NCBI GenBank assembly: GCA_028722305.1
Contig: JAQYHB010000021.1
Location: 1 to 64,000 of the forward strand
Source: Spirochaetales bacterium
GTDB lineage: Bacteria; Spirochaetota; Spirochaetia; Sphaerochaetales; Sphaerochaetaceae
Direction of reading: 5' to 3'
DNA: 64,000 nt
Shown here: one piece after another, positions 42,319 to 51,003 of the stretch
How positions within the stretch are numbered: position 1 is the stretch's first letter
How the letters are laid out: each line of letters opens with the position of its first letter
Translations under genes and position numbers: made by a program
Notes under the pieces: model-generated
What the model saw: only the letters and a program-made list of their open reading frames with translations
Databases searched by the model: none
What the model was told of the DNA's origin: nothing

Positions 42319-44049
42319 ATGAAAAAACGGAATCGTCTGATCATCGTACTACTCGTGGTTGTCCTGTGCGGCATCTTCCTGTATCCCACTGTGAAGTGGT
42401 ACGGGTTTGTGCCCCAGACAACCAACGATCTTGCAACAGGATCCAACGTACAGATCAGAGAGTATGCACGCGGCCAGGCTTCCCGCGACGCGCGCGCGTT
42501 GTTGGACCTCGTGAAGGGCAATCCGGATGCGGATGTTCCGAGCGAGTTCGGATATCTGAAGGGCGCCGCGAAGGCGAACTACAAGGCAAGCAAGGAGAGC
42601 GTGCCGTCGAAGTGGACCGTTTCCGCGCTGCTGCGTGGCTTCTACACCGAGAAGAACCTGCTGAATGCCATCGAGGACCACTACCGCAGCGAACTGACCG
42701 GCCTGAAGAAGCTCAGCGGCAAGGCGCTCCAGCTTGGCCTGGACCTCCAGGGTGGCATGAGCGTCCTGCTTGACGCCGACATCGAGGGGTATACCGAGAG
42801 GACCGGCATCACTCCTTCGTCCTCCCAGGTGACCAGCCTGGTCAACGAGGATATCGAGATCCTGAAAACCCGTATCGACCAGTTCGGTGTCAGCGAGCCG
42901 GAAATCCGGTTGCAGGGTAGCGACCAGATCGCGATTGAGGTCCCCGGAGCTTCCGATCCGGAGCGTATCAATTCCTTCCTCCGTGGAAAGGGTTCCTTGA
43001 CCTTCCAGATGGTGGATACCGACCTGACCACCCAGCTGCAGCAGTATTACGCCGAGCATCCGACCGAAGCCTTCAACGATGATGGTTCGATTCGTCAGCC
43101 CAGTTTCCTGCCTGCCGGCAAGGTGGCCACCGGTTACTATGTCAATGACGAGTATGGCATCGACGAGTTGCAGCGCTTCGTCGTGCTGAACGCGGAAGTG
43201 GCGTTGGATGGCGAGCACCTTGAGAGCGCGACCACCAGCACCGACGGCATCACCGGTCGCCCGGTGGTCAACTTCCAGCTTGACAGCACGGGCGGCGACC
43301 TGTTCTACAAGCTCACCAGCGCCAACGTCGGCAACACCTTGGCGGTCGTCATGGACGGCAACGTCAAGGCTATGGCGACAATCAACGAGGCCATCCGGTC
43401 GTCCGTCCAGATCAGCGGTTTCAGCCAGAAAGAGGCTGACGACCTGGCCATCGTCCTGAAGACTGCCGCGCTTCCGATCAACCTGACCGTAGCAAGCCAG
43501 CAGAGCGTGGGCGCCACTCTTGGCGACGACGCGGTCCATGCGGCCATGTACGCCCTGCTCATCGGCATCGGCCTGATCATTCTATTCATGATTGTCGAGT
43601 ACAAGGTTTCCGGTTTGGTCGCCGATCTTGCTCTGGTCTTCAACCTAGTGATCATGTTCGCCCTGCTTACCTCGTTCGGATTCACTGTGACGCTCTCCAG
43701 CGTCGCCGGTCTGGTCCTGACCCTCGGCATGGCGGTTGACTCGAACGTCATCATCAACGAGCGTATCAAGGAAGAGCTTCGCGCCGGAAAGAGCGACAAA
43801 GCCGCTGTGAATGCCGGTTATGGAAAGGCATTCTGGACCATCATGGACGCGAACGTCACCACGATTATCGCAGGTCTCGTTCTTTCCTTCCTCGGTTCTT
43901 CTGCCGTGAAGGGATTCGCCAACACGCTTTGCGTCGGTATCATCAGCAGTGTATTCACCTCGTTGTTCGTGACACACCTGATCATGGACGCCGCCGTGAC
44001 GGATAACCCGAAGGGCAAGCTGAACATCAGCTGGAGGAAGATCAAATGA
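42319..44049 (+). CDS. secD: Protein translocase subunit SecD
   Basis: A 576-residue membrane protein. An N-terminal membrane segment (IIVLLVVVLCGIFLYPTV) is followed by the large periplasmic P1 region, with the SecD signature LGLDLQGGMSVLLD and VSEPEIRLQGSDQIAIEVPGA, then five further membrane segments with VGATLGDDAVHAAMYALLIGI, TLGMAVDSNVIINERIKEEL and GFANTLCVGIISSVFTSLF. It overlaps secF by four bases. It uses the proton or sodium gradient to pull exported proteins through SecYEG. Confidence 0.97.
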   Translation: MKKRNRLIIVLLVVVLCGIFLYPTVKWYGFVPQTTNDLATGSNVQIREYARGQASRDARALLDLVKGNPDADVPSEFGYLKGAAKANYKASKESVPSKWTVSALLRGFYTEKNLLNAIEDHYRSELTGLKKLSGKALQLGLDLQGGMSVLLDADIEGYTERTGITPSSSQVTSLVNEDIEILKTRIDQFGVSEPEIRLQGSDQIAIEVPGASDPERINSFLRGKGSLTFQMVDTDLTTQLQQYYAEHPTEAFNDDGSIRQPSFLPAGKVATGYYVNDEYGIDELQRFVVLNAEVALDGEHLESATTSTDGITGRPVVNFQLDSTGGDLFYKLTSANVGNTLAVVMDGNVKAMATINEAIRSSVQISGFSQKEADDLAIVLKTAALPINLTVASQQSVGATLGDDAVHAAMYALLIGIGLIILFMIVEYKVSGLVADLALVFNLVIMFALLTSFGFTVTLSSVAGLVLTLGMAVDSNVIINERIKEELRAGKSDKAAVNAGYGKAFWTIMDANVTTIIAGLVLSFLGSSAVKGFANTLCVGIISSVFTSLFVTHLIMDAAVTDNPKGKLNISWRKIK

Positions 44050-45242
44050 AGACTATTCAGGTGTATAAGAATCGCAAGCGGAGCTGTGCTCTGGCCTGCG
44101 TCTGTCTTGCCATCGGCATCATCAGCATGGTCGTCTTCCATGGTTTCAACCGCGGTATCGACTTCGAGAGTGGTCTTGGACTTCGTGTCCAGGTTGCCCC
44201 GAGCGGACTGGCTGTCGCTTACACTGGTGGCAAGACCGCACGGCTTTCCGTCGTTGGCGGGAACCTCTCGCTCGAGTTGCGGGGGGATGATGGCGTGAAA
44301 ACCATTACGTACCCTGCCACCCAGTATCCGACCGTGCAGGACCTCGCCGCCGCGATGAACCAGACCGAGGGTGTCTCCACCCAGGTGTTCGATGGTTCGC
44401 TGGCGACTGCCGCCGTCCTTTCCGGGTACGGATTCCCTGCTACCCTGACCGAGGAGCCGACTGTCGTCAACTTCGCCAAGGGGAGCAACATCACCATCGA
44501 GCAGGTTCGTCAGGCTCTGAACGGGATGCCTGGTGTGAGAATCCAGACCGTTGGCGCCGCCGCCGACCAGGTCTTCCAGATTCGCACGGCTTTGAGCGGT
44601 GACGAGACCCAGCAGAGCAAGACGGGCGAGATCAGCGATGCGCTCGATGCCGCGTTCGGCAAGAACAATGTCGTTGTGTTGCAGAGCGATTTCGTCGGAC
44701 CGAAGTATTCCTCTTCTTTGATTCGCGGCTCTGTGCTTTCCGTGCTTGCCGCATTGGTCTTGATTCTCTGCTATATTTGGATCCGGTTCCGTTTCGCCTA
44801 TGCGCTCAGTTCCATCCTGGCCCTGTGCCACGACGTGCTGTTGATGCTAAGCTTCATCGCGCTGATGCGCTTTGAGGTTTCCAGCACCACAGTCGCCGCG
44901 GTCCTGACCCTGATTGGATATTCTCTGAACAACACGATCGTTATTTTCGACCGTGTCCGTGAGAATGTGAATCTGTATCCGGAGAATTCGCTTGAGGTCC
45001 AGATCGACAATTCCGTGACGCAGAGTTGGACTCGTACATTGTTCAGCACGGTCACGACCCTGATTGCCATCGCCCCTCTCGCCATCTTGGCGACGGGAGA
45101 CATCAAGCTTTTCGCCATCGAGATGATCTTCGGCCTGGTTGTCGGTACTTTCAGCAGCAACATGCTGGCACCGGTCTTCCTGGTCTGGATCACCAGAGCA
45201 CAGGAGAAGAAAGCCGCCAAGAAGGCTGCTTCCGCCCAGTAA
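44046..45242 (+). CDS. secF: Protein translocase subunit SecF
   Basis: A 398-residue membrane protein, somewhat longer than the roughly 310 residues of typical SecF because its extracytoplasmic region between the first two membrane segments is extended. The SecF signature GFNRGIDFESGLGLRV, the VGPKYSSSLIRGSVLSVLAALVLILCYIWIRFRF segment and TLIGYSLNNTIVIFDRVREN are clear. It begins in a 4-base overlap with secD and is followed by a strong terminator. Confidence 0.97.
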   Translation: MKTIQVYKNRKRSCALACVCLAIGIISMVVFHGFNRGIDFESGLGLRVQVAPSGLAVAYTGGKTARLSVVGGNLSLELRGDDGVKTITYPATQYPTVQDLAAAMNQTEGVSTQVFDGSLATAAVLSGYGFPATLTEEPTVVNFAKGSNITIEQVRQALNGMPGVRIQTVGAAADQVFQIRTALSGDETQQSKTGEISDALDAAFGKNNVVVLQSDFVGPKYSSSLIRGSVLSVLAALVLILCYIWIRFRFAYALSSILALCHDVLLMLSFIALMRFEVSSTTVAAVLTLIGYSLNNTIVIFDRVRENVNLYPENSLEVQIDNSVTQSWTRTLFSTVTTLIAIAPLAILATGDIKLFAIEMIFGLVVGTFSSNMLAPVFLVWITRAQEKKAAKKAASAQ

Positions 45243-45261
45243 GCTTCTGTATTCGCACGTG

Positions 45262-45289
45262 CCGCCCGGATGTGTTCCGGGCGGTTTTT
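45262..45289 (+). terminator. Terminator of the yajC-secDF operon
   Basis: CCGCCCGG (45262-45269) and CCGGGCGG (45277-45284) form a perfect 8-bp stem with a 7-base loop, followed by five T residues, 20 bases after the secF stop codon. Confidence 0.9.
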
Positions 45290-45390
45290 GTGTGCCAAGC
45301 CGGCAGTCCTTGTTTGTCGATACTGAAGATTTATGCCATTTATGTCGGAAGTTTGCAATGAATGGAACCAAGCAAAACGTCGAGCCGATA

Positions 45391-46354
45391 TTACAGGATT
45401 TCCAGCCAGCGTTTGTCCAACAGAAAGTCCAGAATGCCGACCACCAGAATGCCTTCTTCGGTCCTCCAGGGTTTTGTCTGGCCCTCTACGACAATCAGTT
45501 TGGGAAAGTTATCCACGATACGGGAGTAGGGACGGGATTCCTGCAACGTTTTTTCCCGGGTCTCAGGGCGTAGGGCGGATTGGATATACAGTCTGTCATT
45601 TCCCTTGTTGCAGACAAAATCAACTTCGGTCTGCATCCGTTTTTTCATCCCGAACCTCTACAATCCCCACATCAACCTGGTATCCCCTGATCCGAAGTTC
45701 GTTATAGAGGATGTTCTCCATCAAATGAGTTGGTTCCAGTTGTCGGAAATGAAGAAAGGCATTTCTCAGACCGACGTCCATGAAGTAGTATTTTTGGTGA
45801 CTGGCGAGGTATCTTCTGCCATTGATGTCATATCGCTGGGTTTTCTCGGCAAGGAAAGCATCCTCCAGATAAGAGAGATAGGCATGGATGGTATTCATCG
45901 ACAGTTTTTTCTCTCCATTGCTCCGGAATGTGTCATAGATGCGCTTTGCATTGGTCAACGACCCGACAGAGGAGGCAAGCAGACAGGTTATTTCCTCCAG
46001 TTGGTGAGTGTAGACGACATGGTTTCGATCGACGATATCCCGCAGATAGGTTTGCGCGCACAGGTTTTGCAAGTATTCGTCTTTGTCTTCCTTCTGTTGG
46101 GAGAAGAGAGAGGGCATGCCCCCGTGGGTGATGTGTTCCTGCCATCCATTGGCAGGAGTCCCGCCATACGCAGACATGAATTCTGCAAAGGACAAAGGCC
46201 ATACGTGGATTTGGTCTCCGCGGCCTCTGAATTCAGTCACAATGTCGGACGAGAGGAATTTCGAATTGCTGCCGGTGACGTAAATGTCCAGGTTTTTCTC
46301 ATAAAGAAGCTCTGTCTTCGAAAAATGACTTTGTGTTCCGACCGTATCTCCAAT
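45391..46354 (-). pseudogene. Remnant of a DUF4143-type AAA ATPase, N-terminally truncated and frameshifted
   Basis: Two reading frames on the minus strand belong to one ATPase of the AAA_14/DUF4143 family. The upstream part (from about 46320) starts inside the domain after Walker B, at LDIYVTGSNSKFLSSDIVTEFRGRG, and contains VWPLSFAEF, TYLRDIV and NAKRIYDTFRSNG...YFMDVGLRNAF. It shifts frame at a run of six A residues on the minus strand (45640-45645); with five A residues the frame would read on through KKRMQTEVDFVCNKG to the C-terminal end at 45391. The P-loop half is absent: an in-frame stop lies at 46355-46357 and ispH begins at 46396 on the other strand. The gene is therefore non-functional by two independent lesions. 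Confidence 0.85.
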
Positions 46355-46395
46355 CTATAGTGGTTCTTCCCGCTGATTCCCGGTAGAATGAACAC

Positions 46396-47226
46396 ATGCA
46401 AATCATCCTTTCTTCTGTGCTTGAGTATTGTGGAGGGGTAAAGCGCGCCCTGAGGATGGCAGATGAACAGCTGGACTCTGTCCACGACCGCCCAGTCTAT
46501 AGCCTCGGCCAGTTGATCCACAACAGGATTGTGACTGACGAGTTCGAGAGGCGTGGCCTTGTCGCCATCAATGCTCCCTCTGAAGGGGAAGGGGGCGTGC
46601 TGGTTGTCCGAGCCCATGGCATGACCGACGCGGAGAAAAGGGACTTCCTTTCGGCGGGATATTCCCTGGTAGACGCTACCTGTCCGGTGGTGACCCACAA
46701 CCTTGCCATGATCCGGAAATATGCGTCAGACCACCAGATCCTTGTCATCGGAGAGAAGGGACACGCCGAGGTCAATTCGATGATGGGAATCGACGGTTCT
46801 TGCCCGACTCTGCTTTCCTCGCCAGCAGACGTGGCTTTGCTTGCAAGGGATGGTTCCTATGCCGCCTTTGTCCAGACGACTTTCGAGGAGGAGAAGTGGC
46901 AGGAAATCCGGAAGGCGTTGCAACCTTTCCGGGTGGTGTTCGTCAACCATATCTGCCCCGCTTCGACAGCCCGCCGGAAGGCGGTGGTGGAGCTGGCGGA
47001 AAAGTGTGACGCCCTGATAGTCATCGGCGGCCGCAACTCGGCAAACACCCAAGCGCTCGCTTCCTTGGCCAAACAGACAAAACCCTCTCTGGTTGTCTAC
47101 TCCATCGAGAGCGAGAAGGACGTGACTGACGAGATGCGCCGTTTCCCGAGGGTGGGGCTTGCTACCGGAGCAAGCACCGCTCATGAAACCTTGCTCGCCG
47201 TACGTGATGCCCTGTCGCATTCTTGA
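46396..47226 (+). CDS. ispH: 4-hydroxy-3-methylbut-2-enyl diphosphate reductase
   Basis: A 276-residue enzyme, the last step of the MEP isoprenoid pathway. The three cysteines for the [4Fe-4S] cluster are C12 (YCGGVKRAL), C96 (VDATCPVV) and C187 (NHICPAS), and the substrate-binding histidines appear in QLIHN, VVRAHGM and EKGHAEV. It is slightly short but complete. It is divergent from the decayed ATPase. Its product, isopentenyl/dimethylallyl diphosphate, feeds the prenol pathway that the kinase pair at 38436-39925 might salvage. Confidence 0.95.
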   Translation: MQIILSSVLEYCGGVKRALRMADEQLDSVHDRPVYSLGQLIHNRIVTDEFERRGLVAINAPSEGEGGVLVVRAHGMTDAEKRDFLSAGYSLVDATCPVVTHNLAMIRKYASDHQILVIGEKGHAEVNSMMGIDGSCPTLLSSPADVALLARDGSYAAFVQTTFEEEKWQEIRKALQPFRVVFVNHICPASTARRKAVVELAEKCDALIVIGGRNSANTQALASLAKQTKPSLVVYSIESEKDVTDEMRRFPRVGLATGASTAHETLLAVRDALSHS

Positions 47227-47394
47227 ATCTTTCCTGTTCTGGCGAATGGTCTCTTCGGGTACGGTAATGAGAACTTTGGGCAGTTTATGTCCCTATGGAA
47301 ATCAATAAAATACTACGAAACATATTAACAGTAGGCCTGTGAGTTTTTATTGCCGCTCAATGTGCAGGACGATGGAATAATTCCTTCATATAAT

Positions 47395-47423
47395 TTGACT
47401 TGTCTCGCCGCGAGGTGTATCTT
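47395..47423 (+). promoter_or_regulatory. Promoter of the hydrogenase-like operon
   Basis: TTGACT (47395-47400) and TATCTT (47418-47423) with a 17-base spacer, 23 bases ahead of the first start codon. The ispH end to this gene is a 219-base gap with no other feature seen. Confidence 0.6.
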
Positions 47424-47445
47424 ATTCCATACAAAAGGAAGGAAT

Positions 47446-47706
47446 ATGGATAAGATTAAGGTAGAGCTCTGCATGGGAAGTTCTTGCTTCGCAAGGGGGA
47501 ACTCGCAGGCTCTGATGAACTTGGAGTCATATATTCAGGAACACCACCTGGAGGATGAGGTGGAGTTCGAGGGCCATTTGTGCCTGAACGCTTGCTCGGA
47601 CGGGCCGAACTTGTCGATTGACGGCGTGCGGTATCAGCATGTCGACAGCAACGTGGTCACCGACCTGCTTGAGAAGGCGCTTGCCAAGAGGAGAGGGGAG
47701 GCGTGA
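47446..47706 (+). CDS. Thioredoxin-like [2Fe-2S] ferredoxin (NuoE/HymA-like), first copy
   Basis: An 86-residue protein with the four-cysteine pattern C9-x4-C14 and C46-x3-C50 (VELCMGSSCFARG; HLCLNACSDGP), the fold of the NuoE C-terminal domain. The ribosome site is AAGGAAGG. Its stop overlaps the GTG start of the H-cluster/PAS protein (GTGA). A second copy of the same kind is at 50713-51003. It probably carries electrons to or from the neighbouring H-cluster protein. Confidence 0.88.
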   Translation: MDKIKVELCMGSSCFARGNSQALMNLESYIQEHHLEDEVEFEGHLCLNACSDGPNLSIDGVRYQHVDSNVVTDLLEKALAKRRGEA

Positions 47707-49523
47707 TTTACCCAATCTATACGGAGCTGACCGAGTGCAGGGATTGCTACAAGTGTGTACGTGGCTGCCCGGTCAAGGCGATCCAGGTGAACGAAGGCTC
47801 CGCGGTCGTGCTGAAGGACCGTTGCATTTTCTGCGGCAAGTGCGTGGGCGTGTGTCCTTCCCATGCGAAGAAGGTCCGCAATGACGTCGCTCGCGTCAAA
47901 CAGTTCATGAAGGACAAGAGCCGCGTGATTGTCGCGCTTGCCCCTTCGTTTGTCTCCGAGTTTCCTGGCAAGGGAGACCAGCTGCTGTGCGCGTTGATGC
48001 AGCTGGGGTTCTGCGGGGTCAGCGAGACCGCCATCGGGGCGGCGTTGGTCAACGCTTCTGTCGAGGAAATCACCAAGGCTCATGGTGGCAGTTGCCCCTA
48101 TATCTCCACCGCTTGTCCATCGGTGGTCCAGCTTGTGCACAAGTACTTTCCCAATGACGTGAAACGCCTTCTTCCGATTCCCTCGCCACTTCAGTGCCAG
48201 AGTGCCTACCTGAGGCATCTGTATGGGAACGACATCGGCATCGTCTTCATCGGTCCCTGCATCGCCAAGAAGGTCGAGGCCGACCAGAGCCCGGGGTATC
48301 CGGACTTTGCCTTGACCTTCGGCGAGCTTCGCCAGTGGCTGGGCGAGGAGGGCATCAGCCTGGACAAGGTCGAGGTGAAGGACGTGCCTCCCTTCATGCC
48401 CTGCAAGGCAGGGGCGAGTACCTTCTATCCGGTCGAAGGCGGCATGATCGCCAGTCTTTCCTGGGGCAGGGACCCGATGCAGACAAAGGGCGTGGCTCTT
48501 TCCGGAGCCGACCAGGTCCTTGGCGCCCTGCGCCATCTGGATGAGGGAGGGCCGGGAAGCAAGACCTTCCTTGAATTGCTGACCTGCGAAGGGGGTTGCG
48601 TCAACGGACCGGGGGCACGCAAGGATTGCTCGCCCGCCGACCGCAAGGGTGCGATGCAGCAGTTCAGCGCGGGACGGGTCGCCGATGGCAAGACCTTCGT
48701 CCCGCCCGAGGATTTCGTCCAGCTGCTGCTCAAGCAGGGCTATGGCGCTTTGGATTCAGTCGGCCGTGTCCATGAGGAAGAGATGGTCGACGTCGCGCCG
48801 GTCTACGAGACCCACAGCGAGGAGGAGATTCTCCGCGCGCTGAAGGAACTGGGCAAGAAGAGCAAGGCTGACGAGTTGAACTGTGGAGGTTGCGGCTACA
48901 ACAGCTGCAGGGAGATGGCGATTGCCTACTTGAACGGGATGGCCGAGCCGGAAATGTGCGTGACCAACATGCGCAAGGCGGCCCAGAGCAAGATGGACGT
49001 GTTGCTCCGTACCATTCCCATGGGTGTTGTCATCGTCGACGACTCGCTGAAGATCCACGACTGCAATGCCGGTTTCCTCGACTTGTTCGGCGAGCTTGGC
49101 TTCGAGCCGGACGAACAGGCGCTGAATATGATGAAGGGGCTTCCGTTGGAGCAGTTCGTCCCGTTCCATGAGAAGTTTGTCGAGCAGTTCGACGCGGAAG
49201 GGAAGACCAACCAATACCGCCTGCACTACAAGGACAAGTTCCTTCGGGTGACCTTCTTCACGGTCAGCAGCCAGCAGCTGGTTGGCGCGCTGTTCGAGGA
49301 TGTGACGAGCCCAACCGTGCGCAGGGAGACGGTGGTCAAGAAGGCGGAGGACGTCATCCAGAAAAGCCTGAACACCGTCCAGCAGATCGCCAGCTTGCTT
49401 GGTGAGAACGCCGCGGACACCGAGATCATGCTCAACAGCCTGATTGACGCGTTCAAGGTCCCTTCCACGCAGAATGATGACGCCAACGGTTTCTCGAAGG
49501 ATGACGGACAGGACCTGACATGA
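47703..49523 (+). CDS. H-cluster ([FeFe]-hydrogenase-like) sensory protein with PAS region (HydS/group C-like)
   Basis: A 606-residue protein, GTG start. Order: a two-cluster ferredoxin part (CRDCYKCVRGC and CIFCGKCVGVC, residues 12-52), the Fe-hydrogenase large-subunit domain with L1 ISTACPSVV, L2 GPCIAKKVEA and L3 TCEGGCVNGPG, then a Fer4-like cysteine patch NCGGCGYNSCREMA, and a PAS-like region from about residue 430 (LRTIPMGVVIVDDSLKIHDCN). L1 has alanine where catalytic enzymes have the proton-transfer cysteine (STAC versus TSCC). This is the signature of the sensory group C enzymes such as HydS of Thermotoga. The maturases HydEFG are not in the window. Confidence 0.85.
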   Translation: MIYPIYTELTECRDCYKCVRGCPVKAIQVNEGSAVVLKDRCIFCGKCVGVCPSHAKKVRNDVARVKQFMKDKSRVIVALAPSFVSEFPGKGDQLLCALMQLGFCGVSETAIGAALVNASVEEITKAHGGSCPYISTACPSVVQLVHKYFPNDVKRLLPIPSPLQCQSAYLRHLYGNDIGIVFIGPCIAKKVEADQSPGYPDFALTFGELRQWLGEEGISLDKVEVKDVPPFMPCKAGASTFYPVEGGMIASLSWGRDPMQTKGVALSGADQVLGALRHLDEGGPGSKTFLELLTCEGGCVNGPGARKDCSPADRKGAMQQFSAGRVADGKTFVPPEDFVQLLLKQGYGALDSVGRVHEEEMVDVAPVYETHSEEEILRALKELGKKSKADELNCGGCGYNSCREMAIAYLNGMAEPEMCVTNMRKAAQSKMDVLLRTIPMGVVIVDDSLKIHDCNAGFLDLFGELGFEPDEQALNMMKGLPLEQFVPFHEKFVEQFDAEGKTNQYRLHYKDKFLRVTFFTVSSQQLVGALFEDVTSPTVRRETVVKKAEDVIQKSLNTVQQIASLLGENAADTEIMLNSLIDAFKVPSTQNDDANGFSKDDGQDLT

Positions 49524-50713
49524 ACGATATCTTCATTGATGTTGACTATTATCAGATCTACAAGCACGACCAGAAGATTGGTGGCGACGTCTTCCTGCTT
49601 TCCAAAAATCCCGCGAGCCACCAGATTGTCGCTACGTTGAGCGATGGCCTGGGCAGCGGGGTGAAGGCCAACGTGCTCGCATCCTTGACCGCCCATATGG
49701 CCCACAAGCTTTCCTTTAGCGGCATGGACCTGAACAACAGTGCCAAGATCATCATGAACACGCTGCCGGTCTGCAAGGAACGGAAGATCAGCTATTCGAC
49801 CTTTACGATCGCCGACATCCATTTCCCGTCCATGAAGGACATCCAGGTCTCTCTCGTCGAGTACGACAACCCCAGCGCCTTGCGCTTTCACGGAAGCGAG
49901 GAGATAGCCTGGGACCGGGAGAACATCGACTTGAAGCGGCCGGGTGCTTTCAAGCAGGAGATTGTCAAGCGGTCCTCGTTCTCGATGGACTTTGGGGACC
50001 GTCTGATCATGTTCAGCGACGGGGTGACGCAGAGCGGCATGGGCAGTGCCCTTCCGCTAGGCTGGAGGCTGTCGGGAGTGCGGGCCTTCGCCAAGGAGCA
50101 GATTGCCAAGGATCCCGATATCGCCAGCCATGACTTGGCGAAATCGATTGTGCAGCACGCCTACAACCTTGACGGACTGTCGTCAAAGGATGATATAACG
50201 TGCGCGGTGGTCTACGTGCGCAAGCCGAGACGGACCCTGGTGGTGACCGGACCCCCGTTCAGCAAGGAGAGCGACGAGATCCTGGGAGAGAAGATCCGTT
50301 CCTTCCAAGGAAAGAAGATCGTCAGTGGCGGTACCACCGCCCTGATTGTCAGCCGGCTTTTCCACGCGCCGCTGAAAGTTGACATGACTCACTGGAGCAA
50401 GGATGTCCCCCCTATGAGTTCGATGGAGGGTGTTGACTTGGTGACTGAAGGTATGTTGACTTTGAGCAAGGTGGCGAAGGTGTTGGAACAGCGGACGCCG
50501 AGGGACCAGCTTCCCGACGACGCCGTCAAGCGGTTCGTACGCCTGTTGCTGGACAGCGACCAGGTTTCGTTCATCGTCGGCACGAAGATCAACGAGGCCC
50601 ACCAGGACCCGAACATTCCGGCGGAAATCGGAATCAGGCGGACGATGGTTGCCAGAATCCGCAAGGATTTGGAAGATATGTATTTGAAGGAAACCTCGTT
50701 GGAGTATATCTGA
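49520..50713 (+). CDS. SpoIIE-type (PP2C-like) serine/threonine phosphatase
   Basis: A 397-residue cytosolic phosphatase. The PPM/SpoIIE motifs are IVATLSDGLGSGVKANVLA (first aspartate), RLIMFSDGVTQSG and LSSKDDITCAVVYV (last aspartates). The roughly 130-residue C-terminal extension (from GPPFSKESDEILGEK) is a separate unrecognised domain. It overlaps the H-cluster/PAS gene by four bases. In known group C hydrogenase operons such phosphatases lie next to the sensor, so the H-cluster protein may control its activity (inference). No cognate anti-sigma or kinase partner is in the window. Confidence 0.88.
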   Translation: MNDIFIDVDYYQIYKHDQKIGGDVFLLSKNPASHQIVATLSDGLGSGVKANVLASLTAHMAHKLSFSGMDLNNSAKIIMNTLPVCKERKISYSTFTIADIHFPSMKDIQVSLVEYDNPSALRFHGSEEIAWDRENIDLKRPGAFKQEIVKRSSFSMDFGDRLIMFSDGVTQSGMGSALPLGWRLSGVRAFAKEQIAKDPDIASHDLAKSIVQHAYNLDGLSSKDDITCAVVYVRKPRRTLVVTGPPFSKESDEILGEKIRSFQGKKIVSGGTTALIVSRLFHAPLKVDMTHWSKDVPPMSSMEGVDLVTEGMLTLSKVAKVLEQRTPRDQLPDDAVKRFVRLLLDSDQVSFIVGTKINEAHQDPNIPAEIGIRRTMVARIRKDLEDMYLKETSLEYI

Positions 50714-51003
50714 TGGGGAAAGGAAAGATGGCTATGCAGAAAAAGAAAGTGGACGTGAGGATTTGCGTCGGGACTGCCTGTTTCGTGCAGGGGGGAGCGG
50801 ATTTGTTGTTGTACAATGACTTCCTCGACCCTGAGATTGTCGAGCACTGTGAGATTGAGGGTTCTTCCTGTCTGGACGTGTGCAAGCACGCCGCCGAAGG
50901 CGAGAACAACAAGCCCCCGTATGTTTCCATTGACGGCAAGGTATACGGCAACGTGACGCAAGAACGTTTCATCAAGTTGCTGTCGGAGGCCGTGAATGCT
51001 TGA
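50713..51003 (+). CDS. Thioredoxin-like [2Fe-2S] ferredoxin, second copy
   Basis: A 96-residue protein of the same family as 47446-47706, with cysteines C18-x4-C23 (RICVGTACFVQ) and C53-x3-C57 (SSCLDVCKHA), but with clearly different flanking sequence, so the two are diverged paralogues. It starts in the stop codon of the phosphatase gene (TGATG) and overlaps the following H-cluster gene by eight bases. It may be the electron partner of that second H-cluster protein. Confidence 0.88.
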   Translation: MGKGKMAMQKKKVDVRICVGTACFVQGGADLLLYNDFLDPEIVEHCEIEGSSCLDVCKHAAEGENNKPPYVSIDGKVYGNVTQERFIKLLSEAVNA

